From positions 372,001 through 436,000 of the forward strand of contig NZ_CP017258.1 of NCBI RefSeq assembly GCF_002022005.1: a stretch of DNA of 64,000 nucleotides, in the 5' to 3' direction. How positions within the stretch are numbered: position 1 is the first letter of the stretch; each line of letters begins with the position of its first letter. The position numbers and the translations under genes were made by a program. This stretch comes from Campylobacter pinnipediorum subsp. caledonicus (GTDB lineage Bacteria > Campylobacterota > Campylobacteria > Campylobacterales > Campylobacteraceae). Of this stretch, positions 7,827 through 16,847 are shown piece by piece. The notes beneath the pieces were generated by a model. That model was given only the letters and a program-made list of their open reading frames with translations. It was not told the origin of the DNA and searched no databases.

Positions 7827-10800
7827 ATGAAAATTTCAAAGATTGTAAGTACAGCTATACTTAGTGTAGCTGTAAGTGGTTTCGCTTTTGGTGCTGAAAA
7901 TGGGGGGGGGGTAGCGACTAATCCTACACTTGATTTTTTTAATACCGTAAAGCAAAAATTAGCAGATATAGCTAAAAATAAAGAAAGCTTAGCAAATGAT
8001 ATATCGTCTATACATGATGAGACTGTAAAAGGTGCATTTAAAGATATTTTAGTTAAAGCAAAAGGTTTAACAATTTCAGATGCTGGTTTTACTATTGAAA
8101 ATTTTGCTACAGTTGGTGACAAACAAGTTGGTTTAAAGTTAACTAAGCAAGGTCAAGGAAATGCTTCTAAACCTATGCTTGAAATTTCATACGATGGCAA
8201 AAAAGACGTTTTAAGCTTAAATGATAGTGATGCTTTAACTTTTAACCCTAGAGAATTAGATAAATTAACACCTAGTCTTAAAAATTTTAAAGATCAAGAA
8301 AATATAACTCATGATGCTGGTATAGAAACTGATATAGCAAATAATACAAAAAATAAAACAATGTTTGATTATGTAAAATTGATAGGTTCAGGAACTAGTG
8401 AAGTATTTCAGTATTTAATTACAAACAATAATAATTTAACAAATGTATTACAAATAAATGATATATCAGATGCAACAACGCAAACAAACCACCCACATTT
8501 ACAAAAAATAGCAAAAATCCTTGATGCTGCAAAGAAAGCAAAAGAAGCAAAAAATAATAATGTGGATTTTACAGATATTGCTATAGGTGATAAATTTAAA
8601 ATATCTATTGATACAACAGATGAAAATAAACCTAAACTTAAGATAAAAGACACTCAAGATACGGCTGGAGAAGATACTTTTACATTAGATGGCACAACTT
8701 TAAAATATCAAAAAAATACAACAGAAAATGTATCTAGGCACATACTTCTAAATTTTGAAGTTGAGGGTGCTAGTGCTAAAGTAAATGAAGCTTTAAGGGA
8801 TGATGGAAGTATTGGAAGGCAAAAAAAAGCTGCTGAATTAACAGAAGCAAAGGCTTTATTAAGACAAGCTATAAATACTGTTTTAGAGAGTGATATAGAC
8901 AATTTGAAAACTTATACTTCTGCTCAAGAAAATACAGATGTAAAAGGTCGCATAAAAAATATCCTAAAACTAGCCAAAGATGAAAAACTTACTTTTTTAG
9001 ATAATGGTGGTCAAGGTATTAATAGCAAAGAGTTAACTTTAGATGGTGGTAAAAAAGCTAAAATTATATTAAAGAAAACAGCTAGCGGTGCTGAACTTGA
9101 TATAATTTATGATAGCACAGGAACTGATATAAGTAATCATACCGATCCTAAAAAACTAAATAAATTTGTGCTTACTGGTAATGATGTAACTTTTACTGAA
9201 GCTACCGAAGAAAATAATAAACTAAAAGCTTTAGCTGCTGTTGATGGTGTTAAAACTAAAATTGAAAGTGCTTTGAATGCCGGATCTAATTTAAATTTAA
9301 CTGTACCACAAATAACCAAAGCCAAAGTCAAAGTTGATCTTTATCAGACTTTAGTAACTAATTTACCGAAAGTGCTTACTAAAGATAAAATAGATGAGCT
9401 TATAAAAGCAGGAACTACTGGTATAGCAAATACAGAACTAAAAGCAATAGTAGATGAAGCAAAAAAATTACAAGAAGATGTAACTGCAACTATAAATGGT
9501 GTAAATAATGAAAATATCACACTAAAAATAAAAGCAGATAGCACTATAGAAATTTCAAAAGCAGGTGGTAAAAAAGACACCATAACATTGACTGGCGATA
9601 AATTTAAAATTACTACTGATAACAAAGTTGCTAAACCTGTTTTACAAGAATTAGCAGAAATTAAAAACACATTAGGAGAAAATCCATTTAATGCTGCTAT
9701 AGAAGAAGCAAAAAAGAAGATTGTAAAAGAGGGAGATCATGTTTTAACTTCAACAGAAATAGATAAAAGAAAAGAATTTTTAGATGCTGTATATACAGAT
9801 GAACAAAACAATGCTTTAAAAACTATTTTAGATGCAATTAAAACTAAAGATCTTACAACAGCTAATACAGATGCAGATATTTTAAGTAAAATTGGTGAAG
9901 CTGGTAAAGATAAAATCAAAACAATGCTTGAAAAAGCAAAAGAAGCTGGTAATGACTATATAACATCATTAGCACTTACTGCAACAATAGGTGGTGCAAC
10001 TGTAAAACTAGAAATACTAGAAGGTAATAAACCTGCTTTAACTATAGAAAAAGATGGTAAAAAAGACACATTTAAGCTTTCAGGTGATAACAATGGTCAA
10101 TTAGAATATACTTCAGCTAAAACATCTACAAAAGACTCTGTATTACACCTACTATCTAACTTTGATCCTACAAACCTAAATGCTACACTTTCAGTTTTTA
10201 TAGCTAAAAATGGTGGAGAAATAACAGCTAAAGAAATAACAGCTGGGAATATAGACAGAATAGAAGATACAGCCGATGATAAAGAAAGAGATCTTAAAGT
10301 AGCACAAGCAACACTAGCAGCTATAAATGCAGGTGAAAAAGCTACTGAAGAAAAAGTAAAAACTTTAGAAACTAAAGTAGCAGCAGCAAACAAAGCTAAA
10401 GAAGCAGCAGAAGCAGCAGCTCAAAAAGCTAAAGAAACAGCAGATCAAGCAAATGCAACACAAGAACAAAAAGCAGCAGCTCAAAAAGCAGCAGAAGCAG
10501 AAGCAGAAGCAGAACTAGCAGCAGAAGAAGCTAAAGCAGAATTAGAAATAGCTAAAGAAGCACAAACAGCAGCTAAAGCAGAAGATGTAACAACACCAGA
10601 AAAAATAGCAAAAGCTAAAGAAAAAATAACAAAAGACATACAAGCTAAATCTAAACAAGTAGATGTATTAAATGATGCTTTAGCAGAAACTAATGTTAAC
10701 ACAGTTAAAGCTAATGATGCACTAAAAGAAAAAGAAAAAACGCTAAAAGAAAAAGAAACAGAATATAAAAATGCTACCGAAGCACAAAAAGCTGAGAAAC

Positions 10801-12038
10801 TAAAAGCACTTAATGATGCCAAAAAAGAAGTAGCAGAAGCTAAAGAAGAAGTAGGTGAAGCTAATGCTGATCGTGCTAAACGTGCAACTAGAAAGCTAGA
10901 TAATACAAATAAAAGTATAGCAGAGTCTTTAGGTGATATATCAGCAGATAATGAAGTGTTAAATAAACTATTCTTAGATGGCAATACTAAAAAAGAAGAT
11001 ATTGTTAATATAGTTAAAAATGTAACAAGCTCTGTAACAACATCAGTTGATTCAATGGCTAAAATATCTAATGTAGATATCGTTAAGTTTAATACAGATC
11101 TTTCAACCTCTACAAGACTTGCAAGTCTAAGCAACCCATTCAATGCTGATTTAGCATTAGCAAGCGCTATCAGACATTTAAAAGATGATAGCTTTGCAAG
11201 TAGTGATGATATGGCATTAAGCAACGTAGTAAGAGAATACACAGATAGATTTAACTATGACAATAACCTATGGGGAAGTGTCTTAGGTGGTAAGACAAGT
11301 GTTAAAAATGGTGCAAGTCCAAAAATCTTTGGTGTAACTCTTGGTTATGATAAGAGATTTGATAATATGATAGTTGGTGCAACTACAACTTATACTCAAA
11401 CAAAAGCAGACAAAAGTGATGTTGAGTTAAAAGGTAAAAATATCCAATTAGGTCTTTATACAAGAGGATACTTTGATGAGAATGAAGTAGATGCAAGAAT
11501 CAACTTTAACTTTGGAGATAACAAGGTAAAAAGAACAACTAGTATAGGTAAAACTGATGGTAAGTTTGATTCATTTGCAACATCTTTTGATCTAACTTAT
11601 GGTCGCATATATCAGTTAGACAATGATGTAATGATTAAACCACTTGGTGGTGTTGGATATACATATCTAAAAACAAAATCATTTACTGAAAAAGGCGAGG
11701 GTGCTTTATCATATAACTCTATAACAACAAAAGTAGCTAACTTAAAAGCTGGTGTTGAGTTAAGAAAATATGTTGAATCTGGTAAATACTTCTATGTAAC
11801 TCCTGGTGTAGAAAGAGAGATATTTAAAAACGTTAAAGATCCTATAGTTAAATTTATAGGAGCAGATAATGGCATTAAACTAGTAGGTGATGATAAGAAA
11901 AATACTTACTTTACTTTACAAACAGGTGCTAATTTTAACATAACAGATAGCTTAAGCACAAATATAAACTTTGGAACAAAACTAGGTTCTAAAAACAAAT
12001 TCTATAACGGAACTATAGGTGTTAACTATAAGTTTTAA
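7827..12038 (+). CDS. Autotransporter-like surface protein, copy 3
   Basis: A 1,403-residue paralogue with the same upstream region, signal peptide, G10 tract and first 142 residues as copy 2. Identity stops abruptly at nt 8252 and the passenger then diverges. Its fourth module begins like copy 2 (YQTLVTNLPKVLTKDKI) and continues like copy 1 (LQEDVTATINGVNN). The fifth module is largely private (YTDEQNNALKTILDAIKT). The coiled coil matches copy 1. The barrel matches both others apart from scattered changes (for example ATTTYT and YFYVTPG). This is the last copy; the sequence after its terminator is unrelated. Same inferred topology as copy 2: signal peptide, exposed modular passenger, coiled-coil stalk, outer-membrane barrel. 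Confidence 0.9.
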   Translation: MKISKIVSTAILSVAVSGFAFGAENGGGVATNPTLDFFNTVKQKLADIAKNKESLANDISSIHDETVKGAFKDILVKAKGLTISDAGFTIENFATVGDKQVGLKLTKQGQGNASKPMLEISYDGKKDVLSLNDSDALTFNPRELDKLTPSLKNFKDQENITHDAGIETDIANNTKNKTMFDYVKLIGSGTSEVFQYLITNNNNLTNVLQINDISDATTQTNHPHLQKIAKILDAAKKAKEAKNNNVDFTDIAIGDKFKISIDTTDENKPKLKIKDTQDTAGEDTFTLDGTTLKYQKNTTENVSRHILLNFEVEGASAKVNEALRDDGSIGRQKKAAELTEAKALLRQAINTVLESDIDNLKTYTSAQENTDVKGRIKNILKLAKDEKLTFLDNGGQGINSKELTLDGGKKAKIILKKTASGAELDIIYDSTGTDISNHTDPKKLNKFVLTGNDVTFTEATEENNKLKALAAVDGVKTKIESALNAGSNLNLTVPQITKAKVKVDLYQTLVTNLPKVLTKDKIDELIKAGTTGIANTELKAIVDEAKKLQEDVTATINGVNNENITLKIKADSTIEISKAGGKKDTITLTGDKFKITTDNKVAKPVLQELAEIKNTLGENPFNAAIEEAKKKIVKEGDHVLTSTEIDKRKEFLDAVYTDEQNNALKTILDAIKTKDLTTANTDADILSKIGEAGKDKIKTMLEKAKEAGNDYITSLALTATIGGATVKLEILEGNKPALTIEKDGKKDTFKLSGDNNGQLEYTSAKTSTKDSVLHLLSNFDPTNLNATLSVFIAKNGGEITAKEITAGNIDRIEDTADDKERDLKVAQATLAAINAGEKATEEKVKTLETKVAAANKAKEAAEAAAQKAKETADQANATQEQKAAAQKAAEAEAEAELAAEEAKAELEIAKEAQTAAKAEDVTTPEKIAKAKEKITKDIQAKSKQVDVLNDALAETNVNTVKANDALKEKEKTLKEKETEYKNATEAQKAEKLKALNDAKKEVAEAKEEVGEANADRAKRATRKLDNTNKSIAESLGDISADNEVLNKLFLDGNTKKEDIVNIVKNVTSSVTTSVDSMAKISNVDIVKFNTDLSTSTRLASLSNPFNADLALASAIRHLKDDSFASSDDMALSNVVREYTDRFNYDNNLWGSVLGGKTSVKNGASPKIFGVTLGYDKRFDNMIVGATTTYTQTKADKSDVELKGKNIQLGLYTRGYFDENEVDARINFNFGDNKVKRTTSIGKTDGKFDSFATSFDLTYGRIYQLDNDVMIKPLGGVGYTYLKTKSFTEKGEGALSYNSITTKVANLKAGVELRKYVESGKYFYVTPGVEREIFKNVKDPIVKFIGADNGIKLVGDDKKNTYFTLQTGANFNITDSLSTNINFGTKLGSKNKFYNGTIGVNYKF
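7902..7911 (+). repeat. Poly-G tract (G10) in copy 3, putative phase-variation tract
   Basis: Identical position and context to the tract in copy 2. Each gene could therefore switch on and off independently while the DNA around the two tracts stays identical. Confidence 0.8.
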
Positions 12039-12057
12039 TTAGCTAAGTAACCACACA

Positions 12058-12112
12058 AAGATACTCAAACAAGTATCTCTATAACCCCTTTAAAAGTAAA
12101 ACTTAAAGGGGT
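12058..12112 (+). terminator. Double hairpin after copy 3 (no homopolymer)
   Basis: AGATACT / AGTATCT hairpin, then ACCCCTTTAA (12084-12093) / TTAAAGGGGT (12103-12112). It has only four C where the other two copies have nine, so the tract there looks like an expansion of this ancestral stem. Confidence 0.6.
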
Positions 12113-12133
12113 ATAATCTTACAAACATTATCC

Positions 12134-12289
12134 TTATCCTTGATATTTATCAATTACTAATTTTAAAAATTTTTCTATGAGTGAAGAATTAAAACCTTTA
12201 TCGGATATCATTATAGATACATAGTATCTAAAGTAGTCAAAATATATATAGCATTTTAAATATCGATAATTTTTATTTTTTAAAATCAT
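12134..12289 (-). other. Possible small ORF or gene remnant downstream of uvrA
   Basis: An uninterrupted minus-strand frame of 51 codons from ATG at 12289 (62 codons between stops). It is rich in Tyr, Phe, Ile and Lys, with no clear ribosome-binding site. It lies beyond the uvrA terminator hairpin. The composition looks coding-like, for example the C-terminal end of a lost gene, but no family is recognised. The rest of the 12113-12390 gap shows nothing apart from the uvrA terminator. Confidence 0.25.
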
Positions 12290-12339
12290 TTTAGCATACG
12301 GATAAAAACTATAAAGTAATGTTTGAAGTTATTTGTATA

Positions 12340-12376
12340 AAATATAAAGCCTAGTATCTTTATAAGTATACTAGGC
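12340..12376 (-). terminator. uvrA terminator
   Basis: Inverted repeat GCCTAGTAT (12349-12357) / ATACTAGGC (12368-12376), 15 bp past the uvrA stop on the minus strand and followed by a T-rich stretch in that direction. Confidence 0.65.
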
Positions 12377-12390
12377 ATAAGAAATTAGAT

Positions 12391-15222
12391 TTATTTTGAA
12401 GTTTTACTGGCTTTTAGCTCAGCTGCTAAAAACTCTCCGGTGTAGCTTTTTGTTTTTTTGTAGTTTTTTGCTATCTCTTTTACGCTGCCCTCTGCTATGA
12501 TTTTACCGCCTTTAGCTCCACCCTCAGGACCCATATCTACTATATAGTCGCAGTTTTTTATGATGTCCATATTATGCTCTATAACAAAGACAGAGTTTCC
12601 AAGCTCTACTAGATGGTGAAGCACCTTAGCTAGTCTATCCACATCTGCAAAGTGTAACCCAGTAGTAGGCTCATCAAGTATATAAAGGGTATTTCCAGTA
12701 TCGCTTCTACTTAGTTCTTTGGCTAGTTTTACACGTTGTGCTTCGCCCCCACTTAGGGTTGTTGCGTTTTGCCCAAGTGTAACATAGCCAAGCCCCACAT
12801 CAGATAATGTTTTTAGCTTTGTATAAATTTTTGGTATGGCTTTGAAAAACTCCAAAGCCTCATCTATACTCATATTTAACACATCCGCGATATTTTTACT
12901 CTTGTAATGTATCTGCAATGTCTGCGCATTGTATCTTGTGCCGTTACATGCATCACATACCACCATCACATCAGGCAAGAAGTGCATTTCTATCTTTATC
13001 TCGCCCTCTCCGCTACACTTTTCACATCTTCCACCCTTTACATTAAAGCTAAAACGACCTATCTTATATCCACGAAGCTTTGACTCTTTGGTCTGTGCAA
13101 ACAAAGTCCTTATCTCATCCATCACACCTGTATATGTAGCTGGGTTGCTTCTCGGTGTTCTTCCTATTGGGCTTTGATCAAGATATATGACCTTGTCTAA
13201 GTTTTCAAGTCCTTCTATCTTTGCACCGGCTACTTTTTTTATCTTTCTTGCGTTGTTTAGCTGTTCTTGTGCTACTGGTAGCAGGGTTTGAAGGATCAGT
13301 GAGCTTTTCCCACTCCCGCTTACCCCTGTTATGCCTACTAGGTTTCTAAGTGGAAATTTAGCCGATAGGTCTTTTATGTTGTTTATTGTTACATTTTTTA
13401 TCTCTATCCAAGTGCTTTGTTTTCTATTTTTTTGATACTCTATATTTTTAGTTCCATTTAGGTATTTTGCTGTTGTTGTGTCTGATTTCATTAGCTCATC
13501 GTATGAGCCGGCAAATATTATATTTCCACCAAATTTACCAGCACCTTCTCCTATATCCACGATAAAGTCAGCCTCTTCTATGGTCTTTTTGTCGTGTTCT
13601 ACTACTATTACAGAGTTGCCTTTGGTTTGTAGGTTTCTAAGAGTTTTTATAAGCTTTAGTGTATCTCTTTCGTGAAGCCCTATACTTGGCTCATCAAGTA
13701 CATACATAACTCCACTAAGCCCACTTCCTATCTGACTTGCTATCCTTATACGTTGAGCCTCTCCACCACTTATAGTCCTTGCATCACGACCTAGGCTAAG
13801 ATACCCAAGTCCTACATCATAAAGAAAATAAAGCCTTTCGTTTATCTCTTTTAGGATAGGTGTTGCTATCATCTTTTCTTGTTCGCTTAGATACTCAAAA
13901 TTCTTAGTATCTGAAAAAAACTTCACACACTCCTCTATACTCATATCAAGTATATCGCCTATGCCTTTTTGCGCTACCATTACGGCTAGGCTTTGTGGTT
14001 TTAGCCTGTAGCCATTACAGTTTGAACACACCTTTTCACTCATATAGTCATCTAAGTATTTTTCGTTGTTTAGTAGGTCATAAGATACCTTCACAGCACC
14101 CTCAAAAGTCCTTGATAGCTTATGTCTTTTCCATGTAAAGTTAACTTCATTTGCATTACCATAAAGCACGAGCCGCCTTTCATCATCTGTAAGCTCTGCA
14201 AATGCCTTTTTTGTATCTATACTGTTTTGTTCACAAAATGCGATAAGAAATTTATAATAATAGCTCATATTATACCCGTGTAAGGTTCTTATAGCACCGG
14301 CTTCTATGCTTTTTTGATCGTCTACTATCTTGCTCATGTCAAGGCTATATTTTATACCAAGACCATCGCAATGCTCACAAGCACCTTTTGGAGAGTTGAA
14401 GCTAAAGCTAAGTGGCTCAAGTGGCTGAAAAGATATCTTGCAATCAAAACAAGCCAGATGCTCGCTATAATGTATATGTTTTTGACTAAGTCCAACCTCT
14501 TCGGCATTTATGATCTCAACTTCAACCTCGCCAAAGCTCTCTTTTAGCGCTTTTTCTACATCTTGTCCTAGCCTTGTTTGATTTTCATCATTCACTACAA
14601 GTCTATCTATGACTACTTTTATCGTGTGTTTTTTTGTCTTTGAAAGCTCTATATCTTCATCAAGTCTTACGATAACACCATCTATCAAAGCTCTTACAAA
14701 GCCTTTGCTTCTTAGTCCTTCTATGAGATCAGCCCAGCTTCCCTTTTTTTCCCTAACCAAAGGCGCATACATGACTATCTTTGAGCCTTGAGGTAGTTTT
14801 GAAATTTCATTTATGATATCACTTGCTGACATCTTTGATATCGGTTGTTTGCATTTATGACAGTGTTGAGTTCCTACCCTTGCATACAAAAGTCTTAAGT
14901 AGTCATATATCTCGGTTATTGTTCCTACTGTTGAGCGTGGATTTTTTGATGTAGTCTTTTGATCTATGGCTATGGCTGGAGTTAAACCTTCTATCTTATC
15001 CACATCAGGTTTGCCGACTCTATCCAAAAACTGCCTTGCGTATGAGCTTAGGCTCTCTATATATCTTCTTTGCCCCTCTGCATATAGTGTATCAAAGGCT
15101 AGTGTGCTTTTACCACTTCCGCTAAGACCTGTAAAAACGACTAATTTATTTTTTGGAATTTCTAAGTTTATATTTTTTAAATTATGCTCTTTCGCACCTG
15201 TTATTTTTATAATGTCATTCAT
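12391..15222 (-). CDS. uvrA: Excinuclease ABC subunit A
   Basis: 943 residues, the usual length for UvrA, the DNA-damage-sensing ATPase that loads UvrB in nucleotide excision repair. Two ABC modules are visible: a first Walker A GLSGSGKST near residue 34 and a second, GVSGSGKSS, near 635, each with its own SGGEAQR signature and a DEP Walker B. Zinc-binding cysteine pairs are present (CHKC near residue 120, CEHC near 280, CEKC and CDAC in the second half). The gene stands alone, with a terminator on its 3' side and a hairpin separating it from dsbI. No SOS-type operator was seen upstream. Confidence 0.97.
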   Translation of the reverse strand: MNDIIKITGAKEHNLKNINLEIPKNKLVVFTGLSGSGKSTLAFDTLYAEGQRRYIESLSSYARQFLDRVGKPDVDKIEGLTPAIAIDQKTTSKNPRSTVGTITEIYDYLRLLYARVGTQHCHKCKQPISKMSASDIINEISKLPQGSKIVMYAPLVREKKGSWADLIEGLRSKGFVRALIDGVIVRLDEDIELSKTKKHTIKVVIDRLVVNDENQTRLGQDVEKALKESFGEVEVEIINAEEVGLSQKHIHYSEHLACFDCKISFQPLEPLSFSFNSPKGACEHCDGLGIKYSLDMSKIVDDQKSIEAGAIRTLHGYNMSYYYKFLIAFCEQNSIDTKKAFAELTDDERRLVLYGNANEVNFTWKRHKLSRTFEGAVKVSYDLLNNEKYLDDYMSEKVCSNCNGYRLKPQSLAVMVAQKGIGDILDMSIEECVKFFSDTKNFEYLSEQEKMIATPILKEINERLYFLYDVGLGYLSLGRDARTISGGEAQRIRIASQIGSGLSGVMYVLDEPSIGLHERDTLKLIKTLRNLQTKGNSVIVVEHDKKTIEEADFIVDIGEGAGKFGGNIIFAGSYDELMKSDTTTAKYLNGTKNIEYQKNRKQSTWIEIKNVTINNIKDLSAKFPLRNLVGITGVSGSGKSSLILQTLLPVAQEQLNNARKIKKVAGAKIEGLENLDKVIYLDQSPIGRTPRSNPATYTGVMDEIRTLFAQTKESKLRGYKIGRFSFNVKGGRCEKCSGEGEIKIEMHFLPDVMVVCDACNGTRYNAQTLQIHYKSKNIADVLNMSIDEALEFFKAIPKIYTKLKTLSDVGLGYVTLGQNATTLSGGEAQRVKLAKELSRSDTGNTLYILDEPTTGLHFADVDRLAKVLHHLVELGNSVFVIEHNMDIIKNCDYIVDMGPEGGAKGGKIIAEGSVKEIAKNYKKTKSYTGEFLAAELKASKTSK

Positions 15223-15290
15223 GCTTTAATTAACCTAACTTTTTATGTAATAAATTCGTTATTGTATTACAAAGCTATAAATATATGATA

Positions 15291-15322
15291 AATTTAAAGG
15301 TGGAATTAACCACCTTTAAATT
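15291..15322 (-). terminator. dsbI terminator (overlaps the stop codon)
   Basis: Perfect 13-bp inverted repeat AATTTAAAGGTGG / CCACCTTTAAATT with a 6-nt loop. One arm runs into the dsbI stop codon and A/T-rich sequence follows on the minus strand. Confidence 0.6.
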
Positions 15323-16835
15323 ATTCTAGTGTAAAAAGAATATTTTTGTTGTCTTGATAAGATAAGATATCAAATTTATTGTTATTTAAAATCAAGGCTC
15401 TAGCATTAGCTATCTCACTTGGGAAAGATATAGTTTTTACAACTTCTTGATTTTTTAAGTCAATCAATAAAATAACGTTGTGTTGCTTGCTTAGAGCATA
15501 AAGCAAACCATCTTTATATACCATAGATGTTATATATAAATCACCTAATGTTTTGTCTTGTTTTAAATCAGCATTAGGAGTAAATTCAGCAGATAATACT
15601 CTATCTTTTGTTGCGATTTTAGATATAACAAATTTATTTTTGTCTTTGTTGTTAGGAACAGTTGCTGTGTATAGATAATCGCCATCTGTTGCCATACTTG
15701 CTATATGATGAAACTTAGCTCTTACGGTATTTATCCTACCTCTTCCTAAGCCATCTCCTTGACCTTCAAATTTATCATTTCCTTTGATAAAATCAGCATA
15801 TTGCAAAAATTTATCAGCATTTGGATTTTTTGCAAATCTTAAGAATGATTTGTTTGAACCCATTAGTATAAATTTATCTTGCATATATGGAACAATGCCT
15901 ATGATAGGATCTACTGTAGCTGAGAAATATGGATCTAACTCAAACTCATCGTTTATCTCAAACTTATCATTCATAAAAAATACATTAAATTTTGAACTAC
16001 CAACATACTCATTGTTTATATAATTTAGTGAGTTTAAAGGTGCTTCGATGCTCAAATCTTTTTGGCTAACTATGCTTAGAGTTTCATCTATTTTAGTTGG
16101 TGCATTTTCTGGGTTGTTATCAAATTTTATACCTAATTTTTCACTTGCTGGTGCAAAAGCATAATCAGGGTTTCTTACATCACGTTTTCCTAAGAAAGAT
16201 ATGTTTTTCCAAAAACTACCCCAGCCACTTTTATCCCATACTATGTATTTTTTGTCAAAAGTAAATCTAACAGGATCTCCTTGACCATGATATGGTGGTA
16301 TACCTGTGCTGACAAAAGCTTGAAATACGTTTGAAGCTATGATAACTGAAACAATTATAAACATCGCGCTTGTAGCTTTTGTGAATTTTCTAGTTTTTTC
16401 GCCATTTAATTCTTTTTCAAAAGAGTCAAATCTAGGTGCAAAGAAAAAGATAACACCAAGCATCAAAACAACAACCCAAAAGACTATCTCAGCCCAAAAA
16501 TAAGTATGTATTCCAAAAATAGGTAATCCAAAACCTTGATCCAAGTCTCTTTCTGCGTGATTTCCAAAGTGTGCAAATGACTGCCATATAGCAAATGCGG
16601 CCATTACTAATAGAGTCGCTAAGTATTTGCCTTTTAAGCCATATCTAACTATAAATAGAGCCATTACGCCTATGAAAATCATAGCCTCTCTTTGTCCCCA
16701 GCAAAGTATGCAAGGACTATCGCCTAATACATATCCGAAGTAAAAATTTGCTATACCTACAGGCAGGGCTATTATCAAAAATCCTGCTAGGCACATTAAT
16801 GAATAAAAAAACTTTGTTTTGTTTAAATCGTTCAT
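15321..16835 (-). CDS. dsbI: Disulfide bond formation protein DsbI (DsbB-like membrane domain plus beta-propeller)
   Basis: 504 residues. The N-terminal third is a DsbB-type membrane domain with about five hydrophobic segments (near 10-32, 49-66, 70-88, 113-136, 152-172) and a CxxC (Cys42-Cys45, SPCILCWGQR) in the first periplasmic loop. The rest is a soluble domain rich in short beta repeats, matching the C-terminal propeller of Campylobacter DsbI. By family the enzyme reoxidises a periplasmic DsbA-type protein and passes electrons to quinone. The only other cysteine is Cys15 in the first membrane segment, so the second cysteine pair of classical DsbB is absent. The gene is 12 bp downstream of dba and probably cotranscribed with it. 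Confidence 0.92.
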   Translation of the reverse strand: MNDLNKTKFFYSLMCLAGFLIIALPVGIANFYFGYVLGDSPCILCWGQREAMIFIGVMALFIVRYGLKGKYLATLLVMAAFAIWQSFAHFGNHAERDLDQGFGLPIFGIHTYFWAEIVFWVVVLMLGVIFFFAPRFDSFEKELNGEKTRKFTKATSAMFIIVSVIIASNVFQAFVSTGIPPYHGQGDPVRFTFDKKYIVWDKSGWGSFWKNISFLGKRDVRNPDYAFAPASEKLGIKFDNNPENAPTKIDETLSIVSQKDLSIEAPLNSLNYINNEYVGSSKFNVFFMNDKFEINDEFELDPYFSATVDPIIGIVPYMQDKFILMGSNKSFLRFAKNPNADKFLQYADFIKGNDKFEGQGDGLGRGRINTVRAKFHHIASMATDGDYLYTATVPNNKDKNKFVISKIATKDRVLSAEFTPNADLKQDKTLGDLYITSMVYKDGLLYALSKQHNVILLIDLKNQEVVKTISFPSEIANARALILNNNKFDILSYQDNKNILFTLE

Positions 16836-16847
16836 ATTTTTACTTCC

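Larger units (their letters stand above)
6350..8252 (+). repeat. Long direct repeat, second copy (partner 1985-3887)
   Basis: Second copy of the roughly 1.9-kb block. Homologous recombination between the two copies would delete or duplicate exactly one 4,365-bp gene unit and leave in-frame genes. Confidence 0.8.

Noticed and set aside
1715-11242. Long minus-strand open frames (about 253 codons) across the coiled-coil regions of the three autotransporter genes
   Set aside because: They mirror GCA/GAA-rich coding sequence, contain Ser/Ala/Leu strings, lack ribosome-binding sites, and occur in all copies because the plus-strand gene is conserved.
1-12038. CRISPR or IS-type repeat array
   Set aside because: The repetition is of whole protein-coding genes; there are no short regular spacers, terminal inverted repeats or transposase.
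12391-15229. Plus-strand frames opposite uvrA
   Set aside because: They are short shadows of a full-length, motif-complete uvrA.
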